This document shows, one piece after another, positions 23,912-33,593 of a DNA stretch of 64,000 nt (its first letter is position 1; every line of letters begins with the position of its first letter). A program made the position numbers and the translations under genes. The notes beneath the pieces are model-generated. The model was not told the origin of the DNA and did no database searches. It saw only the letters and a program-made list of their open reading frames with translations. The stretch is from assembly GCA_903813345.2 (NCBI GenBank), contig CAIIXF020000010.1, forward strand, positions 35,641,425 through 35,705,424, in the 5' to 3' direction. Source of the DNA: Owenia fusiformis. Its lineage: Eukaryota; Annelida; Polychaeta; Sabellida; Oweniidae.

Positions 23912-24260
23912 GGGCATCTTCTGTGGCGACTACTTGTTCAGTTTCCAGCAAATTGATTTGACAAACTGCTGTGCTCACTATTGCTGTTTATATGCTTTAT
24001 ACAGCTTTTATTTATATTTAGTTGTAGTTCCTAAAATCATTTTAACCAATCCAACACACCAACCCCCCACATAGGCTATGGTGCCTTTCCCCAAAGGTGT
24101 AGGCATCTTCTTTGGTGGCTACTTGTACAGTTTCCAGCAAATAGATTTGCTGTTTAGATGCTTAATACAGGTTTTGTTTAGTTGTAGTTCTCAAACTCAT
24201 TGTAACCAATCCAACACACCAACCCCCACATAGGCTATGGTGCTTTTCCCCCAAGGTGTG
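23912..24260 (-). repeat. Coding-derived satellite, array C (two units)
   Basis: There are two partial copies of the 181-bp unit. The second lacks GATTTGAGAAACCGCTGTGC and joins CAAATAGATTTGCTGTTTAG directly. That deletion variant is shared with 32,8xx and 35,2xx, so those units share an ancestor. Confidence 0.8.
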
Positions 24261-24890
24261 TTGAGAAAACTGCGTTCATCATCAGGAAGACTGTTGGAAT
24301 AGATATGGTGATTGATGTTTATGATTTTTTACTGAATTTTGAAATGTCAATGGGATATTTTTTTTTAGATAAGGCTACTGAGTGAGTTTATGACGTCAGG
24401 AATTTGTGGAGAATGAATAATTGATTCTATTGCACTGTTAGATTCTAATTTCTCAATGGTATTTACAACCTCATTCTTTTTTTTATTGACATAATAATAC
24501 TGCTGATTTTTTCTTCGTCATATTGCACATTCCCTTGGCCTACATTAGCCTCATTTTCATCAGTATCATTTTCATCAATATCAGGAATCATTTCTTCTTC
24601 ATTGTTTTCATCATTGATGATTCTTTCATGTTGTTGTTCTTCTTCAGGTTTTACCTATAAAGACTGACAACATGCCAGCAGTTCTTCTTTGTGAAGATAT
24701 GGTTCGTTATAATAAACATGTACTTCTGGATCATGTTCTTTTTTGTTTATGAAATGTAACCGATCCAACATTTTTAAAATTAACAACTGATTTTTCATTA
24801 CATTTCAGTACTATGCCTTGAAGGCCATTGACAATTCTTTCGTCATTTTAGAGTTGGCATTAACTAACCATTATTTATGCACTGACTTTT
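24100..24890 (-). pseudogene. PIF1-like helicase tail copy 4, interrupted by a LINE
   Basis: Minus-strand fragments of the acidic linker (EEEQQHERIINDENNEEE) and of the helicase segment VNGLQGIVLKCNEKSVVNF are readable with breaks. The copy stops at 24,890, where the 6.3-kb LINE is inserted, and resumes at 31,191. The segment 24,100-24,890 is almost identical to 32,808-33,593. Confidence 0.7.
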
Positions 24891-25171
24891 GGTGCATAAA
24901 TTGGTGCAATGACATTGAATTTTTAATTGTCCAAAAAATAACCAGATTATCGAAAATTTAGTGTGTTTAGATAGATATTGAGATCATAAGAAGAATTCGG
25001 AAGGATACGTGAATAAATTAAGGATATTTTAAAACGAACAAATAAACTGTAAGTGACATTATACGTACATTTGTAGGACTTGTTAAAAGACGAGTCAAGT
25101 GATCTTTATTATCGCCCATCGACGGTGCGAATCGTTTCGTCCAGTGGAATACGTTAAATATACGAACGATC

Positions 25172-27169
25172 ATGCCAGGAGGAAAGAAAAAATTATACGC
25201 AGTAGCACGGGGCCTTAAATTAGGAATATTCGAAGAATGGTCAACTGTAGAGAGACTTACGAAAAAAGTCAAAGATTGTAGATTCAAATCCTTTATTGGA
25301 CCGGATGCTTTTGGAGCAGCTATAGGCTTTTTGAAAATAAATGGAGTAACGTTTGATATCAAAGGATGTGAGCTAAATAAAGAGTTTGATCCCGTAGAAT
25401 CAGAACACGAAACTAGTTATAAAGCTAGATTACGTGGCCATGTGGGTGAAAATAAGCAGGAAGATACGATCACAATTGAAGTAGAGAATACAGAGGATGA
25501 AGAATGTATTGAAATTGAGGTGGAAAATAAAGCAAAACAAGGTGGTGACGATATAGTAAATAAGGATGATGAGAAGAATGTGACAACAGGGAGTAAACAT
25601 GAAGTAAATAAAGTTATTGAACGTGAAAATACAAAAGAAATTTCAAGAGAAAGCCCGAATGAAGGAGAAAATTGCAAGGGGAATATCGAAGAACAATGCA
25701 TCAATCGTATGAATACTTTAGAGGCAAATATGGTTGTAAACAATATGGAGACTAGTTACATGAAAGGACAAATGAACGAAATACAAAAATCGTTAAATGA
25801 AATATTGCCAACGTTGAAAAGTATGACAATAATCAAAAAAGATGTACTAGAAAATGAGAAGAAAAACAAGGAAATAGAAACGTACAGATCCAAATTTGAA
25901 AAATTGAGTATTGAAAACGAAACTTTGAAAGGTAAGCTGAAACAAAAAGAGATGGAATACGACATATTAGAATCTACAAAAGAAAACATGGAAAAAGAAA
26001 TGGATGAACTACAAGTACAGTTTAGGAAGAAAGATAAAGAGGTCAGAGATTTACAGCGTAACAAAGATGAAATAGAGGATAGAATTCGTGTTCGTATAGA
26101 TGAGATTGAAGAACTCCTGCAAACGAAGGAAAAGACGCTCATCGAAAAAAATGTTATAATCAAGGAAAAGGAGAAAATGATTATAAGATTAGAAGACAGG
26201 TTAGAAAATATGAAGCTGGAGTATGAAAGAAATGGAGAGCAATGGAAAACAGCACAAACAAAAAAACAAACAGACGAACATATGTATGCCAATGATACAG
26301 CGAACAAGAAAGAGGGAGATAGCAGGGAGGAATCCAGTTTCATTTTCACACATGATTCAATCGCCAAATATCTCGATATCAGACGATGGGCTCAAGATCT
26401 GAGACTGGACTCTCACAATGTAAAACAATACGCTACATATACGTTACAGGGTACAAAAGAAAAACTCGAAAATGTCCGTACCACAGTTACCACTAACACA
26501 ACGATAGTAAACCACACGGGAATAAACGACATAAGACAGCATGGAAGCCCAGAAACGGCTGCAGACGAATATATAGAATGGGCGAGAAACACGGCAAAAG
26601 ACTGCAAGAATCTCATTATATCTTTACCATGCCCGACGGAAGATAGACGATTAAATGAGGACATCGCAATATTTAAAGATCGTATAACCCAGGGACTTAA
26701 GAACACTGAAAAAGTACATTTCATTATGAACCACGAATTTGGAGATAAAGATGGCTTTCTAAACCGACAATACAAAGAATTCGGGAAAACACACTGCCAT
26801 TTGAATAAATACGAAGGGACATACTTATTAGCCGGCAACATCAAGTACAAAGTACAATATGTGATGGGTATCCCGAGAGTTAAAAGGGATAGTGCACAAA
26901 ACAGGCGACAGTTCATGGACAATGACACGAAAAACATACAACCTTTCACACACAGATGGGAGGTAGACCGAAATAGGGGGAGAAACACCAATGAAGATAG
27001 AAGAGGAGATACGATAAACGGTAGATGGCCCAACGATCGAGAAAATAGATCTGACAAGAGGTTTGATAGAACCGAGCACGTATATGATAGTCGCGACGAG
27101 TGTCAAGGCCAGGGTAGTTTAGATCTCTTGATTGAAGCTCTAAATAAGGTTGTACAGAACAGGCGCTGA
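25172..27169 (+). CDS. LINE ORF1: RNase H1/viroplasmin-like domain, coiled coil, SGNH-esterase-like domain
   Basis: The product has 665 residues. Residues 6-55 match the RNase H1 N-terminal hybrid-binding (viroplasmin) fold, with YAVARG (9-14), G18, W23, V33, F38-K39-x-F41, A46 and F53. In RNase H1 this domain grips RNA:DNA hybrids. An acidic linker follows, then a long Glu/Lys coiled coil (~195-370) of the kind ORF1 proteins use to oligomerise. The C-terminal half has SGNH-like blocks: HDS at 394-396 (in place of GDS), GIND at 450-453 (the GxND block) and HLN at 543-545 (the catalytic-His block, without the usual Asp two or three residues upstream). Esterase domains are known in CR1-type ORF1 proteins. 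The tail is Arg/Asp-rich and suits nucleic-acid binding. It presumably packages LINE RNA and assists reverse transcription; that role is inferred. Confidence 0.88.
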   Translation: MPGGKKKLYAVARGLKLGIFEEWSTVERLTKKVKDCRFKSFIGPDAFGAAIGFLKINGVTFDIKGCELNKEFDPVESEHETSYKARLRGHVGENKQEDTITIEVENTEDEECIEIEVENKAKQGGDDIVNKDDEKNVTTGSKHEVNKVIERENTKEISRESPNEGENCKGNIEEQCINRMNTLEANMVVNNMETSYMKGQMNEIQKSLNEILPTLKSMTIIKKDVLENEKKNKEIETYRSKFEKLSIENETLKGKLKQKEMEYDILESTKENMEKEMDELQVQFRKKDKEVRDLQRNKDEIEDRIRVRIDEIEELLQTKEKTLIEKNVIIKEKEKMIIRLEDRLENMKLEYERNGEQWKTAQTKKQTDEHMYANDTANKKEGDSREESSFIFTHDSIAKYLDIRRWAQDLRLDSHNVKQYATYTLQGTKEKLENVRTTVTTNTTIVNHTGINDIRQHGSPETAADEYIEWARNTAKDCKNLIISLPCPTEDRRLNEDIAIFKDRITQGLKNTEKVHFIMNHEFGDKDGFLNRQYKEFGKTHCHLNKYEGTYLLAGNIKYKVQYVMGIPRVKRDSAQNRRQFMDNDTKNIQPFTHRWEVDRNRGRNTNEDRRGDTINGRWPNDRENRSDKRFDRTEHVYDSRDECQGQGSLDLLIEALNKVVQNRR

Positions 27170-27351
27170 ATATACAATAATTCAGTGCTACGTTAAGAAC
27201 GATATTCAGTTCTGACATGAAAGACAAACATGTTATAGTTATTTTTTATTTTTTGTTTTTGTTTCTATAGCTGTAAGGTTTATTAAGATATATTCGATGC
27301 ATGCCTTTATTAAGTATAATTACAGTTGATTTGCATGAAAACTGCAAGTGT

Positions 27352-27405
27352 GTACTTGAAAAGAAAAAAGTATAGTTGTACTTGAAAGAAAAAGTATAGT
27401 TGAAA
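27352..27405 (+). repeat. Short tandem duplication in the LINE spacer
   Basis: TGTACTTGAAAAGAAAAAAG followed by TATAGT is repeated as TGTACTTGAAAGAAAAAGTATAGT-like sequence between ORF1 and ORF2. It may matter for ORF2 initiation or may be neutral. Confidence 0.7.
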
Positions 27406-27477
27406 AACACTTCATGAGTAGATTTTCTGGTTAGCTGAACATAATAACATATATTCATAGTTTATAATAGAACAGAC

Positions 27478-30400
27478 ATGGTTATATCTAACGTTGAGGT
27501 AGCATCATATAATGTACATGGTCTCTTTAAAAGGGAGGATGGAAGTCGATTGTCGAAACTAGAAGACGATACATTTATCAACGAAATAACAGCTGATATT
27601 TTTGCATTGAGTGAAATTAAAGCAATGGAAAGTGATAATATCGATATAAATGGGTACAGTTTAAAGAAAAAACTTATTCGACCAAGGTTAGGTAAATCTA
27701 TACATGGAGGAATGGCAGTTTATGTGAAAGAAAAGTTGAGACATATTGTAAAATTTGTTAAAAGTGGAGATTATGATTATGTATGGATTAAACTAGAAAA
27801 AAAAGGTTTCAAGTTGATGGCGGATATTTATATATGTTTTGTGTATAGACCACCTTCAGAAAATTCAAAATATAACATAAGTAGAAATAATAAAGAATCA
27901 ATTTTTGAAAAAATTGAGATGGACGTAGCTAATTTTAAAAAAATGGGGAATGTTATGATAATGGGGGATATGAATGCCCACGTAAATGCCCAAATGGATA
28001 AAGATTTCATTCAGGACGATGATAATGACGAGCTTAATGATTTCCTACCAGCAAATTACCAAGTAGATAATGTTATGAGGGACAGAAATTCAAAAAAATA
28101 TGAAAAAACTGATGCATGGGGCAAAGAAATGCTAGAGTTATGTATTTCAAGTCAGATGCGTATTCTAAATGGTAGGACAGTGGGTGATAGTATGGGGAAA
28201 TTGACGTGTTATCAGTACAACGGTGCTTCGACAATCGACTTCTGTATTGTAGATGTAGAGTTATTAAAAAAAGTATTGTTTTTTAAGGTTCAAGATTTAA
28301 CAGAGTTTTCTGATCATTGTCAAATATGTGTTGCATTAGACATGGTGAGAGTGTTGAACGATAACGAAGATATTACGAATCTAGAACCAATTCCCGTGAC
28401 TCCTAAATGGAATGATATTATTGCTGAAAAGTTTAAGGTACACATGAGCTCAGTTGGAGTTGAACAAGAAATAAAACATGTTATGGGAATAAAACTTAGA
28501 GAGTATAATAGCAACAAAGATTACCTGAACGATATTGTTAAAAAAATAGTTGATATTTATAAGCATGCAACAATTGCTATTAAATGTAGGCCAATTGTAA
28601 GTAGGGGTCATTCTAAAAACAAGAAGGTGAAGAACAAATGGTTTGATACAGATTGTAAATGTTTGAAAAAACGAATAAGAAATATTGGAGTACTAGTAGG
28701 GCAATGCCCAACAGATGGAAATATTAAAGAATTGTATAGATTAAGAAAAATATATAAATCAGTTATACGTAAAAAGAAACGAGAATATAAGGATAAATTG
28801 GTGAGAGGTGTAATGAAACTAGAAAAAAATGACCCGAAAGCATTTTGGAAAACCATAGAGGAATTCAAAGATGGTAAACATGATGTTAAGGATGATAAAT
28901 GTAATCAAATAGCTCCCGATAAATGGGTTCGATATTTCAAAGATTTAATGAAAGAGAATATGGAACAAGTTGGTAAATATGATAGCAAAAAGGATAATAA
29001 TTATACTTTTATTGACATAGAACACTTTAATCGTGGAATATCAATGAAAGAACTTAAAAAAAGTATAAATAAGTTGAAGAGCAATAAAGCCGTTGGTTTA
29101 GATTCAATTAGAAATGAAATGTTAAAAAATAGTCCAGACATGTTGATACAGGTGATAAGAAATCTTTTTAATAATATCCTTGACAATAACATTTACCCTA
29201 CTCAATGGAGAGAGAGTCTAATTAAACCTTTATTTAAAAGTGGAGATTATTTATTACCAAATAATTATCGTGGGATTGCGTTATCAAGTGCAATGAGTAA
29301 ATTGTTTGCGGATATTTTGAATAAAAGAATGGAAGAATTCATAGAGTCGCAAAATATAATTCATAGAGAACAAATCGGGTTTAAAAAGAATTGCCGAACT
29401 GCAGATCACTTATTGATATTGAAACAGCTAATTGATAAACACGTGACGGTAGGGAAATATTTATATACATGCTTTGTAGATTTCAGAAAAGCCTATGATA
29501 GCATACCCAGGCCACTTTTATTGCAGAAATTAAAAAATCTAGGCATGGGAGGCAAAATATATGATATAATCGATAACATGTACTCAAGTGTCATATACAG
29601 AGTAAAACTTAAAAACGGGTTAACAAGTCCAATACACTCTAAATTAGGATTAAAACAAGGCTGCTTAATCAGTCCTTTATGTTTCAACTTATATATAAAT
29701 GACATAATAGATATTTTTGATGACCAATGTAAGCCTGTCAAAATCGGTAGTAATGGTGAAACGTTAATAAATGTACTCTTATATGCGGATGATCTGGTCT
29801 TGATATCAGAAACAAATGAGGGACTACAATACTGTCTTGATAAACTAAAAACATATTGTTCAAAATGGAAATTAAACATTAATATTGAAAAAACGAAAGT
29901 TGTGATTTTTAATAAATCAGGAAAAATAATAAAACACAGTCATTTTAAATTTGGAAGTATAAATATAGAAAAAGTAAATGAATATAAATATTTGGGATTT
30001 GTTTTAAAAAGCTCTGGGAGTTTGAAACATGGCATATCAGAATTAAGTAAGAAGGCGATGAAAGTTATTTTTATGATGAGACAAAATTTTAAGTTTTCAA
30101 CTATCAATGTAGAATTGCACACAAAAATCTTTGACATGTGTGTTAAGCCTATATTATTATACGGAAGTGAATTTTGGTCAATGCTTCACTTGAAAGTTGA
30201 CAGAAGGATTAGTCAAGGGGACCTTAAACTAGAGAGTTCTTATGAAGACTTTATTCCTGAAAAAATACACAATAAATTTTGCAAATTCCTTTTAGGGGTT
30301 AACAAATATACTTCAAGTTATGCCGTTAAAAAAGATTTAGGAAGATTTCCATTAGCTATAGACTCACTTATATATTCCATAAAATATTGGTTGAAATGTG

Positions 30401-31065
30401 TGCATCAAACAAACGCGGATAGCTTAATAAATATATCATTTCGGGATAAAAATAACATATATGTCAAACATATGGAATGCATATTAAAGTACTTTCATTT
30501 TCAACATGTCTTTGAAAATGGGAGTACGTTTGGAATAAAACGATTACTAAAAGCAATTAAACTTGAAATGCAAAGAAAATATATAGAACTTAATGATAGA
30601 GCTATAAGGGAAAATAGAAAACTTGGAAATTATATGAAAATTGATTACAATCTGGAAAGATATTTAACATTAAGCGTGAACAAAATGTTAATTTTTAAAA
30701 TGGCCAGGTTTAGATTAGCAAACCATAATTTAAGAATTGAAACAGGGAGACACGAGAAAAAGAAAAAAGATGGCACTAAACAGCATCGACTTGAAATAAA
30801 TGAAAGAATTTGTCAGATTTGCAATAAGGGGGAAGTAGAGGATGAAAAGCATTTTCTTCTTGTGTGTGATGGCTATAAAAAATGTAGATTTGAATTTTTT
30901 AATAAACTAAGTTTTATTGACACATTTGATAATATGTCGGATAAAGAAAAATATAACTTTTTGATGACTTCTGATGATTTTGAAATTGTTAACGAATTGA
31001 TACATTTTATAAATAAACTTTTTAATCAGCGTCGGGAGCTATTTGAAAAAGGAAAGATTGTATGA
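27478..31065 (+). CDS. LINE ORF2: APE-type endonuclease plus reverse transcriptase
   Basis: This is a complete 1,195-residue polyprotein. The N-terminal ~285 residues are an apurinic-like endonuclease: SYNVHGL near residue 10, a catalytic E at SEIKA, YRPPS, MGDMNAH at 162-168, and the closing SDH at 278-280. These nick the target DNA. The reverse transcriptase spans ~500-800, with KAVGLDSIRNEML, the catalytic block FVDFRKAYDS starting at 666, KQGCLISPLCFNLYINDI and YADD at 769-772. A C-terminal CX2CX9HX4C knuckle starts at residue 1112. The start is the first ATG after the spacer. No premature stop or frameshift is present, which is unusual in this decayed region. Expression would need reinitiation or an internal entry, since ORF1 ends ~310 bp upstream. 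Confidence 0.95.
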   Translation: MVISNVEVASYNVHGLFKREDGSRLSKLEDDTFINEITADIFALSEIKAMESDNIDINGYSLKKKLIRPRLGKSIHGGMAVYVKEKLRHIVKFVKSGDYDYVWIKLEKKGFKLMADIYICFVYRPPSENSKYNISRNNKESIFEKIEMDVANFKKMGNVMIMGDMNAHVNAQMDKDFIQDDDNDELNDFLPANYQVDNVMRDRNSKKYEKTDAWGKEMLELCISSQMRILNGRTVGDSMGKLTCYQYNGASTIDFCIVDVELLKKVLFFKVQDLTEFSDHCQICVALDMVRVLNDNEDITNLEPIPVTPKWNDIIAEKFKVHMSSVGVEQEIKHVMGIKLREYNSNKDYLNDIVKKIVDIYKHATIAIKCRPIVSRGHSKNKKVKNKWFDTDCKCLKKRIRNIGVLVGQCPTDGNIKELYRLRKIYKSVIRKKKREYKDKLVRGVMKLEKNDPKAFWKTIEEFKDGKHDVKDDKCNQIAPDKWVRYFKDLMKENMEQVGKYDSKKDNNYTFIDIEHFNRGISMKELKKSINKLKSNKAVGLDSIRNEMLKNSPDMLIQVIRNLFNNILDNNIYPTQWRESLIKPLFKSGDYLLPNNYRGIALSSAMSKLFADILNKRMEEFIESQNIIHREQIGFKKNCRTADHLLILKQLIDKHVTVGKYLYTCFVDFRKAYDSIPRPLLLQKLKNLGMGGKIYDIIDNMYSSVIYRVKLKNGLTSPIHSKLGLKQGCLISPLCFNLYINDIIDIFDDQCKPVKIGSNGETLINVLLYADDLVLISETNEGLQYCLDKLKTYCSKWKLNINIEKTKVVIFNKSGKIIKHSHFKFGSINIEKVNEYKYLGFVLKSSGSLKHGISELSKKAMKVIFMMRQNFKFSTINVELHTKIFDMCVKPILLYGSEFWSMLHLKVDRRISQGDLKLESSYEDFIPEKIHNKFCKFLLGVNKYTSSYAVKKDLGRFPLAIDSLIYSIKYWLKCVHQTNADSLINISFRDKNNIYVKHMECILKYFHFQHVFENGSTFGIKRLLKAIKLEMQRKYIELNDRAIRENRKLGNYMKIDYNLERYLTLSVNKMLIFKMARFRLANHNLRIETGRHEKKKKDGTKQHRLEINERICQICNKGEVEDEKHFLLVCDGYKKCRFEFFNKLSFIDTFDNMSDKEKYNFLMTSDDFEIVNELIHFINKLFNQRRELFEKGKIV

Positions 31066-32639
31066 TGGTATTTGTGAAACAATGCATGTTGTTTTTTTAA
31101 CTGTATAATTATATGTAAATGTCTTGTAATTGATTTTGTGAGGAAACCAAGTGTTTGGTTTGAAACACAATAAAATCTTGAATCTTGAATCTTTTAAATA
31201 AAGTTTTTTTGTTGAAATGTCCTTATCAGTAATTGTTCCTTCATCCTCAGCTCTATATTTGAAAAGTTCTCCTGAAATACAAATAAACATTTAAGTTCCT
31301 CACAATCAATGGGGAAGAATAATCAATATGATGGCCCAAAATCAAAGAGATCAATCAATTCAAATAACGCAGATGCGAGTAGGTAGTTACCAGTTTCACC
31401 ACCAGGTGGCTCGTTCGGGTCAGATAGCATGGCGGGTATAGTAGAAAGTTCCCTTTAACTTAAATTACATCTGTTTTATTGGTTCAATTTTCATATAACT
31501 CTTATGTATCTAATAGTTATGTTAATCAAAATATGTCCAGTAAATGAAAATGTTATCTGACCAATACAAGAAAAGATATTTCACTTTTTGTGATTTTGTA
31601 ACATGGGCTCTATGGAGAATCAACCCGAACTAGAAGTCACACTTTCAAAAATAATTAAATTTTCAAACTTGATAAACAATTTTCGAACTGATGTTCTTTT
31701 ACATGTAGATTTCAAATATAACATTGCTTTGACTGAATTTTGAATATTTAATGGCGTAAATCAAGATTTTTTCTACTCGCATCTAGTCTATTGCAATCGA
31801 TTTAATTGATTGTTTCATTTGAAAACAAATCATAATCCAATTGTTATCTTGAAATCAAATTTCTTGATTCACAATTTGATCAAAATACATTGTTTATATA
31901 TTATTGTATAGGCTTTGTCTTTATTTATATTTCATTTTTAATTTAATGAGTTATGCCTGCCGATCTCCAAAATGCATACGAGTATATCTTAAATAGACTG
32001 GACTCTGCTGCTTTGACACAGCAACTTCCATGGGTTAGCATGAATGTGTTACATTACACCAAGAGAACTTAGCTATTAAAGATATAAACATATCACTATC
32101 ACACTTAGAAACAGAAAAATATTGTTTTCGGGGGTAAACCCTTGCCGTGAGTGAGGATTATATAATAGCAAATAATAAAACAAATATTTAGTTCTACTTT
32201 TAGTGAATACCTGTGGCACTTTCACAAAATAATTCAGGCTTCTTGGAATATTAATTGTGAAAAATGTACATCACCTGATCACCTCAACAGAATTAAATAT
32301 TTGCATAATATCCACTTGAATGTTCTTTTTATATTCCGGACTCTTGAGTAAAATTGCACTGAAAAATGATATAATTACTTGTGATTTTGATATTGTTGCA
32401 GCAATTTTTATATTTTCCATCAACTGCTTTGCTGCCTTCAGTTTAGAATTCTCTTAGGTATTATGACAGCATATGCCTCTATCAGAGTATTTATTTGATT
32501 TCTTTCAAATTATATGAGGAATATCTCATTGTTTTCAACTTTGAATGGAAGCCTCTTGTGTGATGCAATTTTTCCTATGCTGTCATCCTTCTCTTTACTT
32601 TTGAAAGTGAAACTGGGGATTTTTTTCTGACTCATTTTG

Positions 32640-32965
32640 ATTTGTTTACTTGTACAGTTTCCAGCAATTGATTTGAGAAACCGGTGTGCTCACTATTGCT
32701 GTTGAGATGCTTTATACAGGTTTTGTTTAGTTGTAGTTCTCAAACTCATTGTAACCAATCCAACACACCAACCCCCCACATAGGCTATGGTGCATTTCCC
32801 AAAGGTGTAGGCATCTTCTTTGGCGGCTACTTGTACAGTTTCCAGCAAATAGATTTGCTGTTTAGATGCTTAATACAGGTTTTGTTTAGTTGTAGTTCTC
32901 AAACTCATTGTAACCAATCCAACACACCAACCCCCACATAGGCTATGGTGCTTTTCCCCCAAGGT
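32640..32965 (-). repeat. Coding-derived satellite, array D
   Basis: There are about two partial copies of the 181-bp unit, the second in the deletion form (CAAATAGATTTGCTGTTTAG). The duplication junction near 32,806 falls inside this array, consistent with unequal exchange between satellite units. Confidence 0.8.
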
Positions 32966-33593
32966 GTGTTGAGAAAACTGCGTTCATCATCAGGAAGACT
33001 GTTGGAATAGATATGGTGATTGATGTTTATGATTTTTTACTGAATTTTGAAATGTCAATGGGATATTTTTTTTTAGATAAGGCTACTGAGTGAGTTTATG
33101 ACGTCAGGAATTTGTGGAGAATGAATAATTGATTCTATTGCACTGTTAGATTCTAATTTCTCAATGGTATTTACAACCTCATTCTTTTTTTTATTGACAT
33201 AATAATACTGCTGATTTTTTCTTCGTCATATTGCACATTCCCTTGGCCTACATTAGCCTCATTTTCATCAGTATCATTTTCATCAATATCAGGAATCATT
33301 TCTTCTTCATTGTTTTCATCATTGATGATTCTTTCATGTTGTTGTTCTTCTTCAGGTTTTACCTATAAAGACTGACAACATGCCAGCAGTTCTTCTTTGT
33401 GAAGATATGGTTCGTTATAATAAACATGTACTTCTGGATCATGTTCTTTTTTGTTTATGAAATGTAACCGATCCAACATTTTTAAAATTAACAACTGATT
33501 TTTCATTACATTTCAGTACTATGCCTTGAAGGCCATTGACAATTCTTTCGTCATTTTAGAGTTGGCATTAACTAACCATTATTTTTGCACTGA
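32966..33593 (-). pseudogene. PIF1-like helicase tail, decayed copy 5 (uninterrupted target)
   Basis: This is the same decayed linker and VNGLQGIVLKCNEK segment as 24,260-24,890. It runs without interruption through GCACTGACTTTTAAATAAAG at 33,587-33,606, the empty form of the LINE target. Confidence 0.75.

Larger units (their letters stand above)
24891..31190 (+). mobile_element. Complete 6.3-kb non-LTR retrotransposon (LINE) with 5-bp target duplication
   Basis: The element has a ~280-bp 5' leader, ORF1 (25,172-27,169), a ~310-bp spacer, ORF2 (27,478-31,065), and a short 3' UTR ending AATAAAATCTTGAATCTTGAAT without poly(A). CTTTT flanks it on both sides (24,886-24,890 and 31,191-31,195). 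The duplicated target region at ~33,575-33,610 is uninterrupted and has a single CTTTT, which fixes the boundaries. Both ORFs are intact, so the insertion is young and might still be competent. An APE-type endonuclease, an esterase-like ORF1 and a short-repeat 3' end fit the CR1/L2-Jockey group; I cannot name the clade. Confidence 0.93.
31191..33593. repeat. 2.4-kb tandem duplication, first copy
   Basis: 31,191-32,805 matches 33,594-35,208 with very few differences that I can see (for example CGAGTATATCT versus CGTGTATATCT, and CAACAGAATT versus CAATAGAATT). The rest of the unit, 32,808-33,593, matches 24,100-24,890. The repeat unit is therefore 24.1-24.89 plus 31.19-32.8 kb without the LINE, offset 2,403 bp. 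It contains the array spacer, a decayed C-terminal segment and a helicase-tail copy. Confidence 0.9.

Noticed and set aside
25417-27227. Long minus-strand ORFs of up to 214 codons opposite LINE ORF1
   Set aside because: They are antisense shadows of an AT-rich, Glu/Lys-rich coding region, giving Ser/Phe-rich composition without motifs.
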